Under the pieces are notes generated by a model. That model did not search any database and had not been told where the DNA came from. It saw nothing but the letters and a program-made list of their open reading frames with translations. From Mucilaginibacter pineti (GTDB taxonomy: Bacteria; Bacteroidota; Bacteroidia; Sphingobacteriales; Sphingobacteriaceae), in contig NZ_FNAI01000027.1 of assembly GCF_900101875.1 (NCBI RefSeq), forward strand, positions 1 through 35,353: a stretch of 35,353 nt of DNA. Direction: 5' to 3'. The position numbers and the translations under genes were made by a program. Below are positions 6,186 through 13,971 of the stretch, piece after piece; position 1 is the stretch's first letter, and each line of letters starts with the position of its first letter.

Positions 6186-8000
6186 ATGAAAAAATTCTAT
6201 ACATTAACGATCCTGTGCCTGGGTACTTTACCCGTTTTTGCTCAGGACAAAGAGACCGGCGGCTCGGTGCTGACAAATCCGGGCGTAATGATTACTATTA
6301 TATTAATCCTGCTGCCTTTACTGTTTGTCGTTTATCTGGTTACAGTTAAGATCAGTCGTTTAACAAAAACCATCAGGCAAAGCAAAATAAAAGTTGACGC
6401 CAAACAGCTTGCTTCCGATTTACACGAAGTGAGTTCGGAAGAGCTCCTGCTGGAAGTGGCGAAACGGAAGCAAGCGCTGAACTTCAGTTTAAGCGACCAT
6501 GAACTTACCGGGAACCTAAAGCCGGAAGACACCAAAGGGATGATCAACAACCCGGTATCCGTCGATTCGCCAAGGTTTTTCGCGTCAAAAAAGAAGTATG
6601 TAAAACGTCCGGAAATTGATCCGGCGCTAACGAAGCTGATTCTCTGGTATCTTGGAACGGCAACTTTTTATCTGGTTTTAGGAACGACTGTCGGCGAGTA
6701 CCTCGGCATTAAGTTCTCAGCGCCCGATATCGACCATGTGCCCTGGCTGAGCTTTGGACGTCTGAGGCCGGTACACACCAATATGGTTTTTTGGGGCTGG
6801 TCCTCACTGGCCATGATCGGTTTAGGGTATTATGTAGTGCCCATCGTAAGCAACACACCCCTCGCAAGTATCAAACGCGGCTGGTATGGCCTCGTTCTGA
6901 TCAATGCGGCCGTTATCCTCGGTACTTATTCGCTGATGGCCGGCGTGAATAACGGTGGTGGGGAATACAGGGAATATATATGGCCCATCATGCTGCTATT
7001 CGCTTTAGGGTTAGGCGTGACGCTACTCAATTACCTGCAAACCATAGCCAAGCGTAAAACGAAGGAAATATACCTATCCAATTGGTACATTGTATCCGCA
7101 GTTATGTTTACTATCGTAATCGCACTTGTCGGTTATTTGCCTTTCTGGCAAAACGGTCTCGGCGAAACTATCGCGCAGGGCTATTATATGCACCAGGCTG
7201 TAGGTATGTGGTTCATGCTGTTCAATCTGGGCCTGATCTACTATTTTTTACCTCAGCAACTCAATACCCCTATTTATTCCTACAGTCTGGGTATCCTGGC
7301 ATTCTGGAGCCAGATCCTGTTCTATACGCTGATCGGTTCACATCACTTTATATTCAGCGCGATCCCGTGGTGGCTGCAAACCGTGGCCATCATCGGCAGT
7401 ATGGGGATGCTTATTCCCGTTGCTGCCGGAACGACCAATTTCCTGATGACCTTTCGCAGCAGCTGGCATAAAATTGGCAGCAGCTATACCCTGCCGTTTT
7501 ACCTGGTGGGTATCATATTTTATTTTACCGGCTCCTATCAGGGGACGGCTGAAGCCTTCCGTACTTCAAACCTGTACTGGCACTTTACGGATTTTACAGT
7601 GGCACACTCGCATATCACCATGTACGGGATCATCGCATTTATGCTTTGGGCCGGTATCTACACGCTTGTGCCGAGACTTACGAATAAGGAGCCGAGGCAG
7701 GGTTTGGTCGGGGCGCATTTTTGGCTGGCATTTTTAGGCATCCTTTTTTATGCGGTTCCACTGATGATCGGCGCAACTTTGAAAGGACAGCTTTGGATCG
7801 ACGGCAAACCGTTTATCGATGGCGTCGTACTGATGGCCCCTTACTGGCTGTGGCGCGCGATCGGAGGCTCCCTGATGTGGTTTTCACACCTCATCTTTGC
7901 CTATAACTTGTACACGATGGTCCATAAAAAGCAGGAGGCTGATTTGAAGACGGCCGTATTTGAAGAATTAAAGAAAATCCCTGACACCAGCAATATCTAA
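6186..8000 (+). CDS. ccoN: Divergent cbb3-type oxidase catalytic subunit with N-terminal extension
   Basis: This 604-residue membrane protein carries the haem-copper oxidase core of the C family. Visible ligands are His197 in GRLRPVHTN (low-spin haem), His336 in MHQAVG and the pair His386-His387 in IGSHH (CuB), and His474 and His476 in VAHSHITMYG (haems). Tyr380, in the place of the cross-linked Tyr of cbb3 oxidases (FYTLIGSHH), is kept, which favours O2 reduction over a pure NO reductase. About 150 residues come before the core: a signal-like start, a membrane helix (31-54) and a charged linker, not found in ordinary CcoN. The CcoO-like gene follows after 11 bases. No ccoG, ccoI or ccoS is present, so this may be an accessory oxidase. 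Confidence 0.85.
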   Translation: MKKFYTLTILCLGTLPVFAQDKETGGSVLTNPGVMITIILILLPLLFVVYLVTVKISRLTKTIRQSKIKVDAKQLASDLHEVSSEELLLEVAKRKQALNFSLSDHELTGNLKPEDTKGMINNPVSVDSPRFFASKKKYVKRPEIDPALTKLILWYLGTATFYLVLGTTVGEYLGIKFSAPDIDHVPWLSFGRLRPVHTNMVFWGWSSLAMIGLGYYVVPIVSNTPLASIKRGWYGLVLINAAVILGTYSLMAGVNNGGGEYREYIWPIMLLFALGLGVTLLNYLQTIAKRKTKEIYLSNWYIVSAVMFTIVIALVGYLPFWQNGLGETIAQGYYMHQAVGMWFMLFNLGLIYYFLPQQLNTPIYSYSLGILAFWSQILFYTLIGSHHFIFSAIPWWLQTVAIIGSMGMLIPVAAGTTNFLMTFRSSWHKIGSSYTLPFYLVGIIFYFTGSYQGTAEAFRTSNLYWHFTDFTVAHSHITMYGIIAFMLWAGIYTLVPRLTNKEPRQGLVGAHFWLAFLGILFYAVPLMIGATLKGQLWIDGKPFIDGVVLMAPYWLWRAIGGSLMWFSHLIFAYNLYTMVHKKQEADLKTAVFEELKKIPDTSNI

Positions 8001-8011
8001 GACAGAGCCCG

Positions 8012-9040
8012 ATGGAAATTTATAATAATCACAAAATACTTTACATAGCGGCGTTATCCCTTTTTGTGGGCTTAACCTTATTTGCCGCCGTCATACCCGC
8101 ATACGAGGTAGACCAGACTACCGTTCCTTTACCCAAGAGCCAACCGCTCAGCAATGACGCGACTTTGGGCAAGGCTGTTTTTATAAGAGAAGGCTGCGTG
8201 GCCTGCCATAGCCAGCAGGTACGTAACGTGGATATGGATAAGATGTGGGGAAACCGGCCGAGTATCGCCGCCGACTATGCAAGACTTACCCGGACAGATG
8301 TCTGGAGAAATACCGCCTCATTAATGGGTTCCGAACGCACAGGTCCCGATCTGACCAATATAGGCAGCCGCCAGCCGAGCATTGACTGGAATTTTCTGCA
8401 CCTGTATAATCCGCGTTCCGTAGTTTCCGCTTCCGTTATGCCGGCTTATCCCTGGTTGTTCGAAGAAAAGGAATATCCATATCCGGAGGACATTGTGGTA
8501 AACGTTCCGGACGAGTTTAAAAAAGGAGTTACCGGTAAGATTGTAGCTACAGCGGACGCGCGACATTTAGTTGCCTTTCTGCAGTCATTAAAGCAGGTCG
8601 ATCTTCCGGATGGCAAACCGGTACCCATTTTCCTGAACACGAATGCAGCATCAGCTAAAGCAGAACCGGCTGGAACCACCAGCAAGCTTAATACGGAGCT
8701 TGACGGGAAAGCGCTTTATGCCCAAAACTGCCAGGCATGCCACCAGGAAAACGGACAGGGACTTGTCGGAGCCTTCCCGCCGCTTAAAGATAGCAAAGTG
8801 GTTGCCGACCAAAACCCGGAGGTCCACTTTACCATCATTATGAATGGCTATAACGGCCGTGTCAGCGAGGGGTATGGCGTAATGCCGCCGGTTGGTACAA
8901 ATAATAATCTTAAACCCGAAGAGATCGCCGCCATTATGAATTACGAGCGTACCAGTTGGGGAAATAAGGGAAGAAAAGTGACCGTCACCGAAATCAAAGA
9001 GATGTTTAACAAAACCAAAACAGCAAAGACCTCAAAATAG
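8012..9040 (+). CDS. ccoO: CcoO-like dihaem cytochrome c subunit
   Basis: A membrane-anchored cytochrome c of 342 residues. After an N-terminal helix (about 8-30), the CcoO signature EGCVACHSQQ holds haem motif C62-x2-C65-H66, and Met143 in SVMPAYPWLF is the likely sixth ligand. A second cytochrome c domain starts near 228 with C240-x2-C243-H244 and a MPPVG motif as Met ligand. This fuses a CcoO-type monohaem domain to a CcoP-like one, so the protein could pass electrons from a soluble cytochrome to the catalytic subunit without a separate CcoP. No separate dihaem CcoP is seen in the cluster, which fits. Both domains face the periplasm. Confidence 0.85.
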   Translation: MEIYNNHKILYIAALSLFVGLTLFAAVIPAYEVDQTTVPLPKSQPLSNDATLGKAVFIREGCVACHSQQVRNVDMDKMWGNRPSIAADYARLTRTDVWRNTASLMGSERTGPDLTNIGSRQPSIDWNFLHLYNPRSVVSASVMPAYPWLFEEKEYPYPEDIVVNVPDEFKKGVTGKIVATADARHLVAFLQSLKQVDLPDGKPVPIFLNTNAASAKAEPAGTTSKLNTELDGKALYAQNCQACHQENGQGLVGAFPPLKDSKVVADQNPEVHFTIIMNGYNGRVSEGYGVMPPVGTNNNLKPEEIAAIMNYERTSWGNKGRKVTVTEIKEMFNKTKTAKTSK

Positions 9041-9046
9041 CATATC

Positions 9047-9376
9047 ATGAATAATACAGTAAAACTCAACTCAGCGGATCGCAGGCAATATGGCAGCAAA
9101 GCATTGTCAGCACTTTGGAAACAGTTAACCTGCATATTAGCCGCCGGATTATTTGGTATCGGCCAGGCCGTTGCCTGCGATGCCTGCCAAAAGCAACAGC
9201 CGAAGTTATTTCAGGGCATAACGCATGGCGCGGGTCCCTCCAGCAACTGGGACTATGTGATCGTAGCGGTGATGACAATTGTTACCCTGTACACATTATA
9301 CGCAACAGTTAAGCGCATTGTAAGGCCCGCCGAGAAGGAAACTAACCATATTAAAAACATGATATTTAATCAGTAA
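9047..9376 (+). CDS. Small membrane protein of the cbb3 cluster with a CxxC motif
   Basis: This 109-residue protein has an N-terminal hydrophobic stretch (residues about 27-43), then ACDACQKQQPK, and a second strong helix at about 70-90 (YVIVAVMTIVTLYTLYATVK). The CxxC has no following His, so it is not a c-type haem site; metal binding or a disulfide is possible. It sits 6 bases from both neighbours, clearly within the operon. By position it could be a CcoQ-like small subunit or an assembly factor. I do not recognise a named family. Confidence 0.55.
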   Translation: MNNTVKLNSADRRQYGSKALSALWKQLTCILAAGLFGIGQAVACDACQKQQPKLFQGITHGAGPSSNWDYVIVAVMTIVTLYTLYATVKRIVRPAEKETNHIKNMIFNQ

Positions 9377-9381
9377 ACAGC

Positions 9382-9795
9382 ATGGATGAGAAAAGTAATG
9401 TAACGCTATTTATTGATGAGGAACAACAGCCCATTGGGACATTCGCTGCACCTATAGCTTTCGACCTTGACACCAAAAAGATGACAGACGGCCGGCATGT
9501 GCTGAAAGTTGTCAGTAAAGATCACCGGGGCAAAGAAGGCATTAAATTGATCAACTTCACCGTCAGGAACGGTCCGGCCATATCTATCGAGGGGCTGAAG
9601 AATGAGCAGGTGGTAGATGGCGTTGTTCCCCTGATGATCAATGCTTATGGAAAGGGTGATCAAAAAACCTTCATGCTGCATGGTAGCGAGACGCCCCGAA
9701 GCATGCCCTTTTGGATCGTGGTGCTCCTGATCATGTTTGTGGCATGGGCAATCTATTTTCATATTACCTCCGGCAGCATACAGCTGACAAAGTAG
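9382..9795 (+). CDS. Ig-like domain protein with C-terminal membrane anchor
   Basis: The 137-residue protein has two short beta-rich repeats (about 1-62 and 64-105) that read like Ig-fold domains (SNVTLFIDEEQQPIGTF, then GRHVLKVVSKDHRGKEGI), and a single membrane helix at about 109-127 (FWIVVLLIMFVAWAIYF). No signal peptide is visible, so it would be tail-anchored, or the N-terminus is translocated by the C-terminal helix. As the last gene of the cbb3 cluster it may be an oxidase accessory subunit. No catalytic or metal motif is seen. Confidence 0.5.
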   Translation: MDEKSNVTLFIDEEQQPIGTFAAPIAFDLDTKKMTDGRHVLKVVSKDHRGKEGIKLINFTVRNGPAISIEGLKNEQVVDGVVPLMINAYGKGDQKTFMLHGSETPRSMPFWIVVLLIMFVAWAIYFHITSGSIQLTK

Positions 9796-9831
9796 AACAG
9801 GGGGAAGTATTGAATCCAGCTATAAATTGAA

Positions 9832-10273
9832 ATGCCGGCTATCCAATTTTTTGAAGAGGATATTTCCTATAGACTGAAGGGTAAATCGAAGGTTAGGCAG
9901 TGGCTAATTGCTGCCATTGTTGCGGAAGGCTATAAACTAAGTGAGCTCAGTTACATATTTTGTTCTGACGCCTATTTGCTGCAGATCAATGAACAATATC
10001 TGGATCATGATACTTATACAGATGTGATCAGCTTTGATCATTCAGTAGAAGAAGATAAAATAGGGCGATATCTTTATTTCAATTCCGCGTATTCAGGAAA
10101 ACGCCCGGAAGTTTAAAGTGAGTGACACGGAAGAATTACACCGTGTAATTATCCACGGAACACTCCATTTACTGGGTTATACCGACAAATCTGTCGCAGC
10201 GAAAAAAAGAATGAGGAAAAAAGAAGATTTCTATTTGGCAATGCGGCGAAATCCGGTTGCTGTAATAAAGTAA
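9832..10273 (+). pseudogene. ybeY: Frameshifted ybeY (rRNA maturation endonuclease) copy
   Basis: The first frame (9832 to about 10063) reads as YbeY up to YTDVISFDHSVEEDKI, then runs into wrong-frame codons and a stop at 10116. The frame shifted by +1 reads on from 10064 as GDIFISIPRIQENARKFKVS, then EELHRVIIHGTLHLLGYTDKS, the YbeY zinc-site motif in its Bacteroidota form, to a stop at 10273. The span of 442 bases is not a multiple of three. The break lies in a GGG run at 10063-10065. It is either a real indel that inactivates the gene or a sequencing error; an essential gene in this state would need another copy elsewhere. Confidence 0.85.
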
Positions 10274-10353
10274 GCCGCACGAGCAAAGCCAAAACAAGTG
10301 AAAAATAAACGTTTCATATATCCATATGAACCCGCACATTTCAAATCTCATCA

Positions 10354-11453
10354 ATGAATAACCTGCCACCATTAGCTGAACGCATGCGCCCCAAATGCTT
10401 GCATGACTATTTGGGGCAGGAACACCTTGTTGGTAAAAAAGGCGTTTTGCGTAAAACTATGGAGAGCGGCTCCTTACCCTCGATGCTGTTTTGCGGGCCG
10501 CCCGGTGTGGGTAAAACCACGCTGGCCAATATTATATCAGCATCATTAAATCGCCCCCTCATCACCCTGAACGCTGTAAAATCTGGCGTGAAAGATGTAC
10601 GCGAAGCAATCGAAAAGGCATACCATCTGAAAGAACAGGATGAAGTATTACCGATTCTGTTTATCGATGAGATCCACCGTCTTTCCAAGCCGCAACAGGA
10701 TTCCCTGTTGGGAGCGGTTGAACGCGGAATACTTACGCTAATAGGTGCGACAACTGAAAATCCTTCGTTTGTGATCATCCCTTCCCTGCTCTCCCGATGC
10801 CAGGCTTTCATCTGGGAATATCTGGAAGAACGGGACCTGCTCGGCCTGCTCGAAAAAGCCATAAAGGAAGATGTTGTGTTGAATGAAAAAAGTATCGACA
10901 TAAAAGAACACGAAGCGCTGTTGTGCATAAGCGGAGGAGATGCGCAAAAACTACTGAATATTTTTGAGCTGCTGGTGAACCAACTCGGCGATGATAAAAT
11001 AGTGCTTACTAATGATGTCGTAATGCACGCCGTAAAGCAAAACATAGCGTATTATGATCAGGCCGGTGAACGGCACCAGGATGTTATTTCGGCGTTCATG
11101 CATAGTATGCGTGGCAGCGATCCTAATGGCACTGTTTACTGGTTGGCCCGCATGCTGGAAGCTGGCGAAGATCCGCGCTTTATCGCACGGCGGATGCTGA
11201 TACTGGCATCAGAAGATATTGGTAATGCCAATCCTAATGCGCTGCTCCTGGCACAAAGCTGCTTACAATCCGTACAGGCAATAGGGATGCCCGAGTCGCA
11301 ATTGATATTGAGCCAAACGGCTATTTACCTTGCTACATCTTCAAAGAGTAACTCCGAAACTACGGCTATGGGAAGGCAATTCGCCTGATGGAAGCAGGCG
11401 ATGCATCGAAATACGCTCCTGATCCTTATTTTGTTCCAATATTTCAAATCTAA
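10354..11453 (+). pseudogene. rarA: C-terminally broken rarA (replication-associated AAA+ ATPase)
   Basis: The reading frame from ATG 10354 gives 344 residues of a RarA/MgsA-type AAA+ protein: Walker A GPPGVGKTT (about 48-56), Walker B ILFIDEIHRL, sensor 1 GATTENPSF and the arginine-finger segment SLLSRCQAF, followed by the start of the oligomerisation domain up to ATSSKSN. It then ends in SETTAMGRQFA. Relatives are usually about 420 residues or more, so roughly 80 C-terminal residues are missing. Another frame continues to 11453 as LRNYGYGKAI...SKYAPDPYF, which weakly recalls the LRN...GYGK...YAH segment of intact RarA. A deletion plus frameshift is therefore likely. RarA acts at stalled replication forks. 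The ATPase part could still be expressed. Confidence 0.75.
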
Positions 11454-11589
11454 AATATCTCAGAAAGAGTTTTAAAGTAACATTTCTGAAAAATTGCCTG
11501 GCATGATCCGTTTCAGTTTGCAATTGACTGCGTAGCTCTTCTGAATTTGATATTGCTTCTGCCCACTAGTTGAATAAGAGAGATGCTGT

Positions 11590-11621
11590 AATAATAAAAG
11601 ATGAATTTGTCTTTTATTATT
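11590..11621. promoter_or_regulatory. Rrf2/NsrR-type operator D (globin operon), the most perfect copy
   Basis: Arms AATAATAAAAGA (11590-11601) and TCTTTTATTATT (11610-11621) are exact reverse complements over 12 bp with an 8-base spacer. The right arm begins 23 bases before the -7 element, covering the -33 region. The same core occurs at 3878-3897 and 5112-5131. Confidence 0.8.
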
Positions 11622-11632
11622 GGATTTAGTGC

Positions 11633-11640
11633 TATCTTTG
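11633..11640 (+). promoter_or_regulatory. -7 element (TATCTTTG) of the globin operon
   Basis: TATCTTTG matches TAnnTTTG and lies just after operator D. The leader to the ATG at 11701 would be about 55 nt. Confidence 0.6.
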
Positions 11641-11700
11641 TCGATAAGAGATAAAAAGATATTAATATTTTGTATTTAAAATTTTCATTCGATTGACGAA

Positions 11701-12084
11701 ATGAAACAGATAGAAGGAATTGAAGACATCACGCTTTTTGTGGACGAGTTTTATAACAAGGTAAGAATGGACGATTTCATCGGACCGATTTTCAATGAAG
11801 CAATTGATGACTGGTCACATCATCTGGAAAAGCTCTATGCCTTTTGGAATGCCGCACTCTTTGGTGTGCCGGGATTTCGTGGTAATCCATTCGCCAAGCA
11901 TGCGCCGCTCCCTATTGGCCCGGATCATTTCGACCGGTGGTTGAAGCTTTTTTTCGAAACCATCGACGCACATTTTGAGGGAGTCGTTGCAGCGGATGCG
12001 AAAAACAGGGCAGAATTAATGGCTTTCATGTTTCTTAACCGGTTATCTCAAATGAATGGTGACCCAGGCAAGGTGATTGTTTAA
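11701..12084 (+). CDS. Group III truncated haemoglobin
   Basis: The 127-residue protein shows the group III truncated-globin pattern: FYNKVRMDDFIGPIF in the A-B region, FWNAALFGVPGFRGNP around helix E, and KHAPLPIGPDHFDRWLKLF with the likely proximal His67 and a conserved Trp80. Globins of this group bind O2 and NO and have been linked to NO or redox chemistry, but their reaction is less well defined than that of Hmp. It is the first gene of a nine-gene operon that also holds ferredoxins and a ferredoxin reductase, which could supply its electrons. Operator D before it implies co-regulation with hmp. Confidence 0.9.
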   Translation: MKQIEGIEDITLFVDEFYNKVRMDDFIGPIFNEAIDDWSHHLEKLYAFWNAALFGVPGFRGNPFAKHAPLPIGPDHFDRWLKLFFETIDAHFEGVVAADAKNRAELMAFMFLNRLSQMNGDPGKVIV

Positions 12085-12096
12085 ATATTTTAATTT

Positions 12097-12591
12097 ATGA
12101 AAGAGCGTACCATCTTATCGATCCGGGTTATCATAGTCATCTTCTGGCTCGGATTTTTTATGTCGATCAGCTTTATGGAGGCCCCTTTGAAGTTTACGGC
12201 ACCTGGCCTGCGCATGCAAACGGGGGTAGCTATCGGTCAGATCGTTTTCCACGCGCTTAAATGCGAACTATTTTTTCTGCTGGCGTTAGTTGTGACTTTT
12301 TGTATCAGGCGGTCGGTATCCTATGGCTGGCAGGGCGTCGTCCTGGTCACTGCAATTTTATTCATCGAAACCATATGGTTGTTACCTGCCCTGAATGAAA
12401 GCGCCGTCCGGTTTATGGCGGGTAAACCTGCCAGCCGGGAATACCTTCATTGGCTGTTTCTTTTGCAGGAAACTGTAAAGGTTCCCGTTTTGCTCGGAAT
12501 CGGCTGGTACAATTTAAAACAAAAAGATCTCATTAATCAAATAAACTATGAACACGCTAACGCCCTTCAACATGACCGAGCTACTACATAA
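12097..12591 (+). CDS. Four-helix integral membrane protein (TMEM205/DUF4149-like)
   Basis: This 164-residue protein has four likely membrane helices, at about 8-26, 45-68, 78-97 and 120-139. The segment FWLGFFMSISFMEAPLKFTAP...GQIVFHALKCE resembles bacterial DUF4149/TMEM205-like proteins, whose function is unknown. It follows the globin gene by 12 bases. Its last 15 codons overlap the start of the cupin gene, and the polar tail there (NYEHANALQHDRATT) looks like read-through into the next gene's start rather than conserved protein. Confidence 0.6.
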   Translation: MKERTILSIRVIIVIFWLGFFMSISFMEAPLKFTAPGLRMQTGVAIGQIVFHALKCELFFLLALVVTFCIRRSVSYGWQGVVLVTAILFIETIWLLPALNESAVRFMAGKPASREYLHWLFLLQETVKVPVLLGIGWYNLKQKDLINQINYEHANALQHDRATT

Positions 12592-12850
12592 CGACCATTA
12601 CAAAATAGCAACCATAGAATTGGCGGCAGGAACGAATATGCCGAGGCATTTTTCGGATTGCGAAGGATTTCTAATTGTAGAAAAAGGCAGTGCGCTATTA
12701 ATCTACCCTGGGCAGACCTTTGAACTGAGTTCGGGAAGTAATTTGAGTATTCCCCCTAACGAGCACCACTTGATTAAAGTGATTGAAGACTTTAAGGCAT
12801 ATCTCGTCCTGGGCAACAAATCATCGGTCACCTTTCCAAACTTATCATAA
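12548..12850 (+). CDS. Small cupin-domain protein
   Basis: About 100 residues make a single cupin barrel. Motif 1 is around GTNMPRHFSDCEGFLIVEKG, where the HxH pair is reduced to one His, and motif 2 is PPNEHHLIKV with its His. Metal binding may be altered. The start at 12548 overlaps the previous gene by 44 bases; an in-frame ATG at 12572 (MTELLHNDHYK) is equally possible. Cupins of this size often act as small enzymes or binding modules. Its role in the NO-linked operon is not known. Confidence 0.7.
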   Translation: MNTLTPFNMTELLHNDHYKIATIELAAGTNMPRHFSDCEGFLIVEKGSALLIYPGQTFELSSGSNLSIPPNEHHLIKVIEDFKAYLVLGNKSSVTFPNLS

Positions 12851-12865
12851 ACAAAACTGATTGCA

Positions 12866-13342
12866 ATGCCCATAAAAAGGAGCAAATATATTATTGAGCT
12901 GTCCAAGGATCATCATTCCGGCTTACTATTTTGCTGGAAAATAAAGGAAGGCCTGAAACAAAATACTGCTTTAGAGCGGATCAATAAATACGTCAATTAT
13001 TTCTGGGAGAATCATCTTAAAGCACATTTTTCGGAAGAGGACTTTCTTTTGTTCAGCCGAATTGACGACCCGCTTACCAGCCAGGGAAAAAATGAGCATA
13101 CGATGATCACTTTGCTGCTGAGTAAAATTAATGATGCTGAAGGCAACAATTCAGCCGCTTACGAACAGTTTGCGGAATACCTGACCCGGCATATCCGGTT
13201 TGAAGAAAGAGTATTGTTTCCCTTCCTTGAACAGGAGCTTCCTGACCACGTGCTGACTTACATCGGAAATTATCTGGCCAAACAACATGAAACGCCGTTC
13301 AAAGATAATTTCGAAGATGAATTCTGGCTTGAAAGAAGGTGA
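12866..13342 (+). CDS. Hemerythrin-like HHE di-iron protein
   Basis: The 158-residue helical protein has a hemerythrin-type ligand series: DHHSGLLF, then WENHLKAHFSEED, NEHTMI, and RHIRFEERVLFPFLE with the His/Glu pair of the last helix. A four-helix bundle with a non-haem di-iron centre is expected, in the cytoplasm. Relatives bind O2 or NO or help repair Fe-S clusters under nitrosative stress (the YtfE/RIC group), although the N-terminal Cys-containing domain of RIC is absent. The stop overlaps the ferredoxin start (TGATG), so the two are translationally coupled. Confidence 0.8.
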   Translation: MPIKRSKYIIELSKDHHSGLLFCWKIKEGLKQNTALERINKYVNYFWENHLKAHFSEEDFLLFSRIDDPLTSQGKNEHTMITLLLSKINDAEGNNSAAYEQFAEYLTRHIRFEERVLFPFLEQELPDHVLTYIGNYLAKQHETPFKDNFEDEFWLERR

Positions 13343-13662
13343 TGGACCATACTGAACTTACTATTCGCATAACAGCCGAAGGACAGGAAAGTACCGTACT
13401 GACCAAGTCACATGAATACCGCAGCCTGATGCATCTGATAACAGATAAGCTGTTCCTTGACGGTTTTGGCGAATGTGGCGGTATGGGAAAATGCGGAACA
13501 TGCATCGTCGAGATTACTTCATGCACCGGATTGCCCACTGCATTAGAGCGGAATGAATGTACAACATTAGAAAGAGCAGGAAAAACTCGGGACAATCTCA
13601 GATTGTCCTGCCAGATTCTTATAGATGAATCAATTAATGAATTAATTATCAATATACCTTAA
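13342..13662 (+). CDS. 2Fe-2S ferredoxin (first of two)
   Basis: The 106-residue protein has the plant/adrenodoxin-type cluster motif ECGGMGKCGTC (C-x5-C-x2-C) and a fourth Cys in LRLSCQ, as in 2Fe-2S ferredoxins. It would carry electrons in the cytoplasm, probably from the reductase encoded downstream. The ATG at 13342 is chosen over the GTG one codon earlier because it overlaps the previous stop by one base. It could serve the globin, the hemerythrin-like protein or the monooxygenase. Confidence 0.88.
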   Translation: MDHTELTIRITAEGQESTVLTKSHEYRSLMHLITDKLFLDGFGECGGMGKCGTCIVEITSCTGLPTALERNECTTLERAGKTRDNLRLSCQILIDESINELIINIP

Positions 13663-13673
13663 AAATTAAAGTC

Positions 13674-13970
13674 ATGACCATACAAGAAGTAAAACAGGAG
13701 ATTCCGGCAGCTACCAAGCCCATTGTTAAAGTCCTGCGTAAAACAGATAGTACCAAAATCATCGTACTGGGTTTTAACCAGGGCGTTACCCTGAAAGAAC
13801 ACGAAACCAATGTACCTGCCAAACTGGTAGTTATCGAGGGCCAGGTGCAATATCGGGAAGGCGATAAATCAGTCATTCTTAAGCAGTATGACGAACTGGA
13901 AATACCTGTAAATATTTTGCACTCTGTTGAGGGTATTCAGCAAAGTATTTGTCTGCTCATCCACGGGTAA
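13674..13970 (+). CDS. Small cupin-domain protein (second of two)
   Basis: A 98-residue single-domain cupin. Motif 1 appears as GVTLKEHETNVPAKLVVIEG and motif 2 as IPVNILHSVEG, each with one candidate metal His. It differs clearly from the first cupin of the operon, so the two are not a recent duplication. It lies 11 bases after the ferredoxin gene and 1 base before the reductase start. Function is not clear from sequence. Confidence 0.72.
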   Translation: MTIQEVKQEIPAATKPIVKVLRKTDSTKIIVLGFNQGVTLKEHETNVPAKLVVIEGQVQYREGDKSVILKQYDELEIPVNILHSVEGIQQSICLLIHG

Positions 13971-13971
13971 C

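Noticed and set aside
6186..8000. CcoN-like subunit as a pure NO reductase
   Set aside because: The Tyr of the oxidase active site (Tyr380) and the C-family ligand pattern are kept, and the glutamates of NorB-type enzymes are not evident, so an O2 reductase is the simpler reading.
10407..11045. Long minus-strand open frame (212 codons) opposite rarA
   Set aside because: It is the antisense shadow of the rarA coding region, rich in Ser and Phe as such shadows are, and has no promoter or family features.
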